Positions 51,598-59,119 of a stretch of DNA of 64,000 nucleotides are shown in pieces; within the stretch, counting starts at the first letter, position 1; each line of letters opens with the position of its first letter. The position numbers and the translations under genes are program-made. Source of the stretch: Pasteurella multocida subsp. multocida OH4807 (GTDB lineage Bacteria; Pseudomonadota; Gammaproteobacteria; Enterobacterales; Pasteurellaceae); NCBI GenBank assembly GCA_000973525.1, contig CP004391.1:992001-1056000 (forward strand), in the 5' to 3' direction. Under the pieces are notes generated by a model. The model did no database searches and was not told the origin of the DNA. It was given only the letters and a program-made list of their open reading frames with translations.

Positions 51598-52563
51598 ATG
51601 GTAATGATTATGTTTAAAACATTGCGAAAATTAACCGTACTTTGCGCGATACTGACTCTACCGTTGTCTGCCTCCGCAGAAAATACGTTGTCAACGAAAC
51701 AATTTCTACAAAAAATGCTTGAAGCACGCGAAATGCTGAGCTACGAAATGGCATTTGTGAAAACCACTCCTGCTAATATGGATTCATTACGCTACCGCCA
51801 TCTTCATTTGGATGGGAAATCTTATGCGCAATTAATTTCTCTTGATGGCGTTCAACAAGAAATCATACAACGTGATAATTTGGTCAGTTATTTCCAGCCC
51901 AATTTTCAGCCTTTTACCCTGCAAAGTTCACACATTATCGATAGTTTACCTGCAATTATGCGAGCTGATTTTGATCGTTTAGAAAAATACTATGATTTCG
52001 TCAATATTGGACGCAATCGTGTTGCAGATCGTATTGTGCAAACTATTCGCATTTTGCCAAAAGATGACTTTCGCTATCAGTATCTGGCTTTTATTGATGA
52101 AGAAAATCACCTTCTACTACAAAGTGATATTCTCGATCGTGATGGGAATCTACTTGATCAATTCCGTGTCGTCTATCTTTATGTCGGTGAGGGCTTACAA
52201 GGTCTGGCAGAATATTTAGATAATGTGGTTTTTCCGCCTCTATTGATAGATAAAAAAGAAGAAAATTCCCCACCATTAACTTGGCAAACAAGCTGGTTAC
52301 CACAGGGTTTTGTTAAAATCAATGAAAGTATCGGTCTAGAAGAAGATAACCAAATTGAAAGTCAACTATATAGTGATGGTCTGTTTTCATTCACATTGTA
52401 CGTTGCTGATCCTGTCACAGAAATTCATGTAGATAATACATGGAAGCAGGGTCCTTATACAATATATAGCGAAACGATTGACGGTAAAGAGATTACATTT
52501 GTTGGGCAACTTCCTATCTCTACAGCAAAACGTATTGTTCAAGATATCCAATTCAAAAAATAG
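51598..52563 (+). CDS. rseB: Sigma-E regulatory protein RseB
   Basis: Periplasmic sensor that protects RseA from DegS and binds misfolded lipopolysaccharide or lipoproteins. A signal peptide (LTVLCAILTLPLSASA) precedes the LolA-like N-terminal domain (KQFLQKMLEAREMLSYEMAFVKTT) and the smaller C-terminal domain (TSWLPQGFVKINESIG). 321 residues from the first ATG; a second in-frame ATG at 51610 is equally possible. Confidence 0.94.
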   Translation: MVMIMFKTLRKLTVLCAILTLPLSASAENTLSTKQFLQKMLEAREMLSYEMAFVKTTPANMDSLRYRHLHLDGKSYAQLISLDGVQQEIIQRDNLVSYFQPNFQPFTLQSSHIIDSLPAIMRADFDRLEKYYDFVNIGRNRVADRIVQTIRILPKDDFRYQYLAFIDEENHLLLQSDILDRDGNLLDQFRVVYLYVGEGLQGLAEYLDNVVFPPLLIDKKEENSPPLTWQTSWLPQGFVKINESIGLEEDNQIESQLYSDGLFSFTLYVADPVTEIHVDNTWKQGPYTIYSETIDGKEITFVGQLPISTAKRIVQDIQFKK

Positions 52564-52571
52564 GCACAACT

Positions 52572-53003
52572 ATGCTCAAAGAAAATGCCGTAGTCATTGA
52601 ATATCAATCAGGCATTGCCAAAGTAAAATGTCAATCACAAAGTGCTTGTGGTGCTTGCGCTGCAAAAAATGCTTGTGGCGCCTCTGCACTTTCTGAACTC
52701 ACGGGCGAACAAGGTGAGTACATTTTCACAATTGAAACCATTACGCCTTTGAAAGTTGGGCAACAAGTTGAAATTGGTTTGGAAGAACGCTCATTGATTT
52801 TATCTGCTTTGTTACTCTATATCGTTCCCCTCTCTACTCTGTTAATTAGTACTTTTATCTCAGAATGGCTGTCCTCGCATGAATTAATTCGTGCTGCCTT
52901 TATTTTTTTCTGCACTGGCTTAGCTTTTGTTGCTATTCGCCAGTATAGCAAAACGCTCAATCAACGAGCCGCATATAAGCCAATTTTATTAAGGGTTTTG
53001 TAA
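52572..53003 (+). CDS. rseC: RseC family protein
   Basis: Inner-membrane protein linked to SoxR reduction and sigma-E control. A cytosolic cysteine cluster VKCQSQSACGACAAKNACGASALS is followed by two membrane helices (LILSALLLYIVPLSTLLISTF and LIRAAFIFFCTGLAFVAI). 143 residues. It follows rseB by 8 bases. Confidence 0.94.
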   Translation: MLKENAVVIEYQSGIAKVKCQSQSACGACAAKNACGASALSELTGEQGEYIFTIETITPLKVGQQVEIGLEERSLILSALLLYIVPLSTLLISTFISEWLSSHELIRAAFIFFCTGLAFVAIRQYSKTLNQRAAYKPILLRVL

Positions 53004-53060
53004 TCGGTGTTAATCCCTTTATAATTAATATAAATTTTTTGACAGAAGGACAAGCAGTGT

Positions 53061-53570
53061 ATGGGCTTAATGTTAGGCATTACAGGTTATAGTGGGAGTG
53101 GTAAAACGACGCTACTCGAAAAACTCGTCCCTGAACTCATCACCCAAGGATTACGAATTGCTGTCATCAAACATAGTCACCACAATGCACAAGTTGATAA
53201 ACCTGGAAAGGACAGCTGGCGCATGAAAGAAGCGGGTGCAACTCAAGTAATTATGGCATGTGATAATCGCTGGGCACTAATGACAGAAACACCTCAACAG
53301 CCGGTTGACCTTACTTATTTAGCCGAGCAGTTTGATCCCTGCTTAATTGATTTAATTCTCGTTGAAGGTTTCAAGCAGGAACCGATTCCTAAGATTTTGT
53401 TGCATCGTCAAACCATGACAAAACCATTACCTGAACTTGATGAGCGTGTTATCGCACTCGCAACAGATTATGCCTTACACTCAGAAAAACCTTGCCTAGA
53501 TATAAATAATATTTCCCAAATCAGTGGCTTTGTTTTAAGTTGGTATCAGCAAAAGTGTGGGACAAAATAG
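53061..53570 (+). CDS. mobB: Molybdopterin-guanine dinucleotide biosynthesis adaptor MobB
   Basis: GTP-binding partner of MobA. The 169-residue product has the P loop LGITGYSGSGKTTLLEKLVPEL, IAVIKHSHHNAQVDKPGKDSWRMKEAGA and LILVEGFKQEPIPKI. Not adjacent to mobA here, unlike E. coli; it precedes the MFS gene by 6 bases and may share its transcript. Confidence 0.95.
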   Translation: MGLMLGITGYSGSGKTTLLEKLVPELITQGLRIAVIKHSHHNAQVDKPGKDSWRMKEAGATQVIMACDNRWALMTETPQQPVDLTYLAEQFDPCLIDLILVEGFKQEPIPKILLHRQTMTKPLPELDERVIALATDYALHSEKPCLDINNISQISGFVLSWYQQKCGTK

Positions 53571-53576
53571 GATAAT

Positions 53577-54977
53577 ATGATGACCGAACGTAATAGTTAT
53601 CGTGGGCTCGCTTGGATCGCAGCAATTGCACTTTTTATGCAAACACTGGATGCCACAATTCTTAATACAGCTCTTCCTGCCATTTCACGTGATCTCAATG
53701 AATCACCACTTGAAATGCAACTGACGATTATCAGTTACGCTTTAACCGTTGCATTATTTATTCCTCTCAGTGGCTGGCTCGCGGATAAATATGGGACGCT
53801 TAAAATTTTCCGCTTCGCTGTGAGCATCTTTGTATTAGGTTCTATTGCCTGTGCATTCTCAAACACGCTTGATACACTCGTGCTCTCGCGTGTTTTACAA
53901 GGTTTTGGTGGCGCACTCATGATGCCAGTAGCCCGTCTAGCAATTATTAGGACGGTCCCTAAACAGCACTTACTCTCTGTTTGGAACTTAATGGCAATGT
54001 CTGGTTTACTCGGTCCTATTCTTGGGCCTATTCTTGGTGGGTGGTTAGTCACTTACGCAACATGGCATTGGATCTTCTTTATCAATATCCCTATTGGTAT
54101 TTTAGGCGTCTTGATTGCAGGCAACTATATGCCCAATGCTACCGCAACAGTCAATAAACTCGACTGGCGAGGTTTTTTTCTATTTGCGGGTGGATTAGTT
54201 GGGTTAACCTTAGGGCTTGATCTCGTGGCAGAGCGCAGCAGTGATAAAATTAATGCATTGAGTATTCTAAGTTTGGGGTTAGTTCTCTTATTCGCTTATT
54301 ATTTTCATGCAAAACAATCTTCAACATCGTTATTGCCTTTATCACTCTTCAATATCAGAACATTTAGCATTAGTATCATTGCCAACTTACTTATCCGCTT
54401 ATGTGGTTCTGGCATCCCTTTTTTACTGCCCCTCATGCTGCAAATTGTATTCAATTATAGTGCGGAACTCTCAGGGTGGTTACTTGCACCAATCGCAATC
54501 AGCTCAGTTCTCATGAAACCCCTTATTCCTAGAATCTTAACATGGTGGGGGTACAAAAAAACCTTAATCATCACTGCAATACAGCTAACGCTCTCTATTG
54601 CCGCAATGACATTCGTCACTATAAACACACCAATTTGGTTACTAATCATCGCGTTATCTTGGTACGGTGCTTGCATGTCTGTGATTTTTACAGCAACGAA
54701 TACCCTGGCAGTCAGCGAACTTTCTGAACAAAATGCGAGTGCTGGCTCAACAATTCTGAGTGTTGCACAACAAATGGGTATTGGTATTGGTATTGCAGTA
54801 TGTTCAGTCATTCTCGGACTTTATCGAGACACTATTGGTGAAACAGGGGAACAACTACAACAATCTTTTAGCTATACTTTTCTGAGCGTCGCCTTATTTG
54901 GTCTCGTATTAATTTGGTTGCTCAACTATTTAAAAGCACAGGATGGTGCAAGCTTACAGCACTCTGGAAAGCGTTAA
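53577..54977 (+). CDS. MFS multidrug efflux transporter, DHA2 family (MdtD-like)
   Basis: Proton-driven exporter with about 14 predicted membrane segments, 466 residues. Motif A is seen in SGWLADKYGTLKIFRFAV, and the motif C-like segment in LGPILGPILGGWLVTYATWHWIFFINIPIGILG. The N-terminus MQTLDATILNTALPAISRDLNESPLEMQLTIISYALTVALFIPLSGWLAD resembles E. coli MdtD. Substrates cannot be read from sequence. No regulator is adjacent. It is the last clear chromosomal gene before the island remnant. Confidence 0.88.
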   Translation: MMTERNSYRGLAWIAAIALFMQTLDATILNTALPAISRDLNESPLEMQLTIISYALTVALFIPLSGWLADKYGTLKIFRFAVSIFVLGSIACAFSNTLDTLVLSRVLQGFGGALMMPVARLAIIRTVPKQHLLSVWNLMAMSGLLGPILGPILGGWLVTYATWHWIFFINIPIGILGVLIAGNYMPNATATVNKLDWRGFFLFAGGLVGLTLGLDLVAERSSDKINALSILSLGLVLLFAYYFHAKQSSTSLLPLSLFNIRTFSISIIANLLIRLCGSGIPFLLPLMLQIVFNYSAELSGWLLAPIAISSVLMKPLIPRILTWWGYKKTLIITAIQLTLSIAAMTFVTINTPIWLLIIALSWYGACMSVIFTATNTLAVSELSEQNASAGSTILSVAQQMGIGIGIAVCSVILGLYRDTIGETGEQLQQSFSYTFLSVALFGLVLIWLLNYLKAQDGASLQHSGKR

Positions 54978-55545
54978 ACCTCAACAAACGCCAAACTAAT
55001 TTGCTTGGTGTTGAAAAATTTCAAGAGGAAAAGGTGGCGCTATCTCAACAGCGCTTTCCCCCTATACCTGGAAAAATAGGTGACTTAACGATAGGCATAT
55101 CAATTTCCCGCTATTCTTATGTTGCCCACACCATGTTTACTCGATAATACGTTCATCTCATTAAAATCCTTTTCTAACCGTCTTTTATTGAAAATGTCAG
55201 AATGTTAGACATAATCCTCATCAATATTTCCTGCAAAAGAAAACTGCGAGAATGGGAGTCCAATTCACCATATAACATATTGATTTTTAAAAGACTAAAT
55301 TTTCACACCTTAAAAGATAGTACTATTCCTAGTACTATTTTTGTTTGTTACCCCTATTTTTGATTGTTTTTTATACTTTATTTGTGCCTAATATCCCTCT
55401 ATAAAAATGAGTTAATTTTAGTCTAGCTATAGCTCTAATTAATTTAATGAAATTAGAGAATAGGGCACGCTTAATCAGCATAGAGAATGACTATCACATC
55501 ACACATAACCATCCAAGCCCCCATATATTTAGAAAAAACTAGATA
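54978..55545. other. Left part of island remnant, no intact gene
   Basis: 568 bases of A/T-rich sequence. I see a short GCGCT/AGCGC dyad near 55036-55055 just after the MFS gene, two copies of the palindrome TAGTACTA (55318-55325, 55330-55337), and a CTCTAATT/AATTAGAG dyad (55433-55458). No convincing coding frame. Confidence 0.6.
55313..55337. repeat. TAGTACTA pair and 15-bp direct repeat, left island end
   Basis: Two TAGTACTA palindromes 12 bases apart. AAAGATAGTACTATT (55313-55327) recurs exactly at 58540-58554 beside the integrase remnant. These could be integrase arm sites or part of the former attachment regions. Confidence 0.6.
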
Positions 55546-56007
55546 TTAACGAACTACGCTAATTTTGCAGTTTTTTGCTAAGATATTAGTAGTTTTTTTA
55601 CCCTCTTTTGTGAGCATAAGTGATACGTTCTCTTTGCTATTGCTAAGATTGAAACCAGAATCTAATAATAGTCTTGTTGTTTTGTAAGACAATACACGAG
55701 TATCTTCGTTTGATTGCTCTTTAGAAAACTCTAATATGCCAGCAGGTTTATTATTTAATTTAGTCGATGCTGTCATTGGTTGCTCATCAACAAAAACATA
55801 ACTAACCTCTAGTTTAGTTTTATTTTGGCAAGCGTATTCGATGTAAACCGGTGTAATCGTTGGCTCTTTTTCGGCTTTCATCATCCCTTTTGCTACGCTA
55901 ACAGTCTCATTTGCCTTTGTATTCATAGAAGATTGGGCAATATTTGCCATGTTGTTGCAGCCCACTAACCCTAGAATTACTACTGATAACATAATTTTAT
56001 TTTTCAT
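55546..56007 (-). CDS. Lipoprotein, possible MliC-type lysozyme inhibitor
   Basis: 153-residue lipoprotein with a clear lipobox (KIMLSVVILGLVGCNNMAN). The C-terminal half starts VYIEYACQNKTKLEVSYVFVDEQPM and ends AKNCKISVVR, so a Cys pair brackets a small beta-rich domain, like the YxC...C layout of MliC/PliC lysozyme inhibitors. The match is by pattern only, and a linker of about 35 residues precedes it. It is the only intact-looking gene in the island remnant and may have been acquired with it. Confidence 0.55.
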   Translation of the reverse strand: MKNKIMLSVVILGLVGCNNMANIAQSSMNTKANETVSVAKGMMKAEKEPTITPVYIEYACQNKTKLEVSYVFVDEQPMTASTKLNNKPAGILEFSKEQSNEDTRVLSYKTTRLLLDSGFNLSNSKENVSLMLTKEGKKTTNILAKNCKISVVR

Positions 56008-56577
56008 TTAAAAGCTCCCTAACCATATAAGATAGTTTGTATCGTATCTAGATTCTATCCATAGATAGCGTGATGATCAATTAATTCAGCATATTCCTTA
56101 TGAGGTTTTGTTAAAAGCATAGGATAATAAAGAAGAAAAAAGAAGGGTAAGGAGGTAGCTTTTACACTCAACATTTCGGATTGAGGTCAGTTTTATCGTT
56201 TAGGCTACCCCACGATTGTGGTGTATTTTACACAAAATAAGATCTAAAAAGAGGATATAGATCACATTTTGACAGTTCAAAACAATACAAAACAACTCTA
56301 TAATTCAGCTTTCAATATCAGATAGTAAAGTGGTTAAGATAAGATATTTACACAATAAAAAGCTGCCATTTCAGAAATGCCTCAAAGAGTAAAAAAGGTC
56401 AAAAAACTGGAATAGCGATTTAAGGAGTTTTTAGGAGCGGTAATCCAAACATTACTTCTGAACTTTTTACCCACCCTCCCCCATATCTGAAAATTTTAAT
56501 TCTGCGGTTGTAAAAACTGAGTTAATGGTGCTGTTGTTGGCGTATCAACGACTGGGGATAAATACTGCGATCATAAG
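56008..56577. other. Non-coding part of island remnant
   Basis: 570 bases, A/T-rich with purine-rich stretches near 56125-56150. Short phage-like coding fragments can be read near the right end (AVVKTELMVLLLAYQRLGINTAII at about 56505-56577), but in broken frames. Confidence 0.5.
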
Positions 56578-56916
56578 TTGACTAAAATAGAAAAAGGCAA
56601 CTTGTTAGAAATGACCTCTCGCGTATCAACTGCGGAGATTTCTAGCTCGTCGCCTTTATCTGATGTCAATGATAAAAGCCTATTACAAATTCTGCAACAA
56701 CAAAATGCAGAACTAGATCAAATTCACAGCCAAATCAAACGGTTTGGCGGCAAAGAGTTTAATGATTTAATAGCTAGGGTGTTGTATTGGAATAAAGAAA
56801 AAGGTCAACAATTTCTGAAAACCCATCTGCTTCAATTGCATTGGGATCTTACATCAGATGCTGACCTTTCTGGAGGTGATCTTAAAACCGAAGCCGATCT
56901 AAGTCAACACATCTAA
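56578..56916 (+). CDS. Hypothetical protein, island remnant
   Basis: 112 codons from a TTG, no strong Shine-Dalgarno. The frame is open a further 20 codons upstream to a TGA (VNGAVVGVSTTGDKYCDHK), so the true start is unclear and the gene may be 5'-truncated. The product is helical and hydrophilic (SLLQILQQQNAELDQIHSQIKRFGGKEFNDLIARVLYWNKEKGQQFLKTHLLQLHWDL). I do not recognise a family. Its tail GGDLKTEADLSQHI recurs downstream as FNIKTETDLSQSI. Confidence 0.45.
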   Translation: MTKIEKGNLLEMTSRVSTAEISSSSPLSDVNDKSLLQILQQQNAELDQIHSQIKRFGGKEFNDLIARVLYWNKEKGQQFLKTHLLQLHWDLTSDADLSGGDLKTEADLSQHI

Positions 56917-56925
56917 AATAAAAGG

Positions 56926-57070
56926 CTATCAATTTGCTAGAAGTGGCGGGCTTCAATTGCCCAATATGCTAACTAGCGTTGATAACCTTTCTGCGTTCAA
57001 TATTAAAACCGAAACTGACCTAAGTCAATCTATTCAACCTGCACCCTCCATCCACCATTGGTGGATGTAA
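56926..57070 (+). pseudogene. Coding fragment with duplicated tail
   Basis: An open stretch without a start codon reads KGYQFARSGGLQLPNMLTSV and continues through FNIKTETDLSQSIQPAPSIHHWWM to a stop. Its second half matches the tail of the preceding gene (56861-56916 versus 56981-57036), so it is probably a partial duplicate or remnant of a related phage gene. Confidence 0.4.
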
Positions 57071-57390
57071 ATATCCTCAATGTTTTATGTAGCATAAAAT
57101 CCCTCATTTTTCATAAATCCACCACCACGATTTTTTTATCAAGAAAAAAAGCAATATTTATATATAAGCAAAAAACTATAGGACCAATAGGACCAATAGG
57201 ACCAGAAAATAATATATAGATAAAAAAAACAATGAGTTATATGAAAAGATAAGTAAAATCTGGTCCTATTTTTAGTTGTTTTGGTCCTATTTTTACCTGT
57301 TTTGGTCCTATTTTTTTAGGTGATTTTGACGAAATGAGGCAGTAAATGGGCTAAAAAGAGGTTGTATTATGTTGAAAATAAACTTTTTAT

Positions 57391-57580
57391 CTAATTTTTT
57401 TAATTCTGTGCCCATTTTTTTATGTAAAGCAAATGCAACATATTTTGCGATGCTAGATTGTTTAACCAACTTATATGCCACATATTTTGCGATAAAAAAA
57501 AGGGCGTTTGCCCTCTTGTTTATACTGGATAGGTTATGTATTTTCCTCCTCCTCGCTTTCCACCAGCGTATAAGCACTGT
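57391..57580. other. Central segment between inverted arms
   Basis: 190 bases bounded by mirrored copies of an ATG preceded by AGAGG. From the left arm a 71-codon frame (57369-57584, plus) begins MLKINFLSNFFNSVPIF; from the right arm a 22-codon frame (57534-57602, minus) begins MLKINFLYSAYTLVESEEEE. ACATATTTTGCGAT occurs twice, 42 bases apart (57438-57451, 57480-57493). A strong terminator-like hairpin lies inside. Confidence 0.5.
57493..57514 (-). terminator. Terminator-like hairpin inside the inverted repeat
   Basis: On the minus strand AGGGC-AAAC-GCCCT is followed by eight T. It would end the short minus-strand frame that starts at 57602. Confidence 0.75.
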
Positions 57581-57873
57581 ATAAAAAGTTTATTTTCAAC
57601 ATAATACAACCTCTTTTTAGCCCATTTACTGCCTCATTTCGTCAAAATCACCTAAAAAAATAGGACCAAAACAGGTAAAAATAGGACCAAAACAGGTAAA
57701 AATAGGACCAAAACAGGTAAAAATAGGACCAAAATGACTAAAAATAGGACCAAATTTTATTTATTTTTTACATAAATCATTGTTTTTTATCTATATATTA
57801 TTTTCTGGTCCTATTGGTCCTATAAAAAATTCATACTCCTATTAAGAAAAGTTTTTTATGCTGTTGGTGGAAA

Positions 57874-57900
57874 TAAAAAAGGCTAAATAAATTAGCCTTT
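57874..57900 (-). terminator. Integrase gene terminator
   Basis: AAAGGCTAA (57900-57892 side) pairs with TTAGCCTTT, followed by TTTTATTT on the minus strand, just after the stop of the integrase remnant. Confidence 0.82.
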
Positions 57901-57912
57901 GAAAGAATAGTG

Positions 57913-58495
57913 TTAAGCCACAACCTTAAGATGTCTTGGTGGTGGAATAATTGGTTCTGGTGCCTGACTTTCTACATAGTCTGCCCATTCTTGTAACATC
58001 ACCGCCCTTTGTGAGAGATATAAGGATTTATCATAGGTTCTGCGAATTTGGTTTTTATCTTTATTTTGCTTGTGTGATAAGGCTCTTTCTATCCAGTCGG
58101 CTTTATAGTCTTTCTCGTTTAATGACGTGCTGAATAAATGGCGTATGCCGTGCGTAGTAAGGCGTTTTTCCCCTATCCCCTTGATAATGGCTTAACTTAT
58201 CCGCTTGCGCTTGTTCTTGTTGCTTGCGGTGAGTTTGTGGATCGATATTATTCGCCAACAAGGCATTATATTCTTCACGCTTTGCCCTAGCTTGTGATAG
58301 TGATAAATCGGGGTAAGTACCCAAGCTAATTGTCGTGCGTTTTTTGGTGTAAGGCTGCGCGTATCTAAAACGCCATAACTTCGCCCCTTTGCTCGATACT
58401 TCTAAAAATAGCCCATCACCATCATATAAAGGTTTGCTACTCGCTTTTGCGTTTTTGATCTCGCTGTCTGTTAGTTTCTTCACTAATCTAGCCAT
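57913..58495 (-). pseudogene. P4-type tyrosine integrase, internally deleted and frameshifted
   Basis: The 5' part (58495 to about 58190) encodes the arm-binding domain MARLVKKLTDSEIKNAKASSKPLYDGDGLFLEV...LGTYPDLSLSQARAKREEYNALL. The 3' part, in another frame, encodes LTTHGIRHLFSTSLNEKDYKADWIERALSHKQ...IRRTYDKSLY and a stop at 57913, including the HxxR box and the tyrosine. About 230 residues between, with the first catalytic arginine, are missing. It lies 343 bases from the 3' end of tRNA-Sec, a classic integration site for this family. It cannot be active. Confidence 0.88.
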
Positions 58496-58838
58496 AAAAA
58501 AACTCCGTATAGAAAGAGTTATTTTTAGAAAGGAATTTTAAAGATAGTACTATTTTTCACATTTAGAAAATCCAGTACTAAACACTGCCAAGCCATATAC
58601 ATAAAGGCTTTATAAAACATTTAGTACTAGATTTTGCCATTTCCTCTTTGAGATCTTGGGAGTAAATGGTACTAAAACTGGTTCTTTCTAAAATTCTAGT
58701 ACTATTTATAGTACTAAAAATGTGGGTTAGAATGAATAAGTTTGATTAATTTTGCACTATGTAAAATACGATAAACCTTGATTTTACTGGGTTTTATTGA
58801 TTATTTTGGTGAGATTTGATGAAGTTTGATTTATGGAT
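58496..58838. other. Attachment-proximal region between integrase remnant and selC
   Basis: 343 bases with no gene. TAGTACTA occurs four times exactly (58545-58552, 58622-58629, 58697-58704, 58709-58716) plus two one-base variants (58574-58580, 58668-58674). These are plausible arm-type integrase sites. No second copy of the selC 3' end was found. Confidence 0.6.
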
Positions 58839-58933
58839 TGGCGGAGGAGAATGGGAGTCGAACCCACCCGAGATTGCTGGCAACCTCAACAGGATTTGAA
58901 GTCCTGCCGCTTCACCGGAAACGACGCTCCTCC
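58839..58933 (-). tRNA. selC: tRNA-Sec (TCA)
   Basis: 95 bases with encoded CCA. The minus strand reads GGAGGAGCGTCGTTTCCGG at the 5' end with anticodon loop CTTCAAA (TCA), a long variable arm (GAGGTTGCCAGCAATCTC) and an 8-bp acceptor stem GGAGGAGC paired to the 3' side. It serves UGA recoding with SelA and SelB, encoded just to the right on the opposite strand. Its 3' end borders the integrase remnant. Confidence 0.97.
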
Positions 58934-59008
58934 GTATAGGAAAGTGGTTGAACTTTAACGCAAATCATCGTTTGATTCAAGTTCTGTGTGAAAATTTTCA
59001 GAAAGCTG

Positions 59009-59017
59009 ACCGCACTT
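59009..59017. repeat. DNA uptake signal, selC-selA interval
   Basis: Exact ACCGCACTT core between selC and selA; a second lies inside selA at 59275-59283. Confidence 0.85.
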
Positions 59018-59119
59018 TTTTAATCACATTACAAAATTTTGCTTTCTCACATATGAATACTGAATTTTCATCCAAAAACGAGTATGATTGAGCCAATTTG
59101 AAATAATACAGGAATCGCT

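Larger units (their letters stand above)
57174..57837. repeat. Large inverted repeat with iterons, origin-like
   Basis: Left arm about 57174-57390 and right arm about 57581-57837 are reverse complements. The inner part (about 57281-57390 against 57581-57690) appears identical; the outer parts are similar with indels. Each arm has, from outside in: 9-bp GGACCAATA units (three left, two right), an A/T segment AGAAAATAATATATAGAT, then 21-bp units containing GGTCCTATTTTTACC (three left, five right), and GATTTTGACGAAATGAGGC. Such iterons are typical of plasmid or satellite replication origins; this role is inference. Confidence 0.85.

Noticed and set aside
54914..55147. 77-codon frame running out of the MFS gene
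   Set aside because: It overlaps the 3' end of the efflux gene in another frame and has no Shine-Dalgarno or recognisable sequence.
57308..57577. 89-codon minus-strand frame across the inverted repeat
   Set aside because: It starts with GTG inside a purine-rich tract, is very Lys/Ala/Phe-rich and runs through the terminator hairpin and repeat arm; it looks like low-complexity read-through.
57240..57760. Regularly spaced repeats resembling a CRISPR array
   Set aside because: The 21-bp units are tandem and near identical with no unique spacers, occur in both orientations and have no cas genes nearby. They are iterons, not a CRISPR array.
57660..57760. Heptapeptide repeat frame (FGPIFTC units) in the iterons
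   Set aside because: The 21-bp period gives an open frame by arithmetic, but it has no start codon before the repeats and stops upstream; DNA-binding iterons explain it better.
54978..58838. Perfect attachment-site duplication of the selC 3' end
   Set aside because: No second copy of the tRNA-Sec 3' sequence was found near the left boundary; the island limit there rests only on the TAGTACTA cluster.
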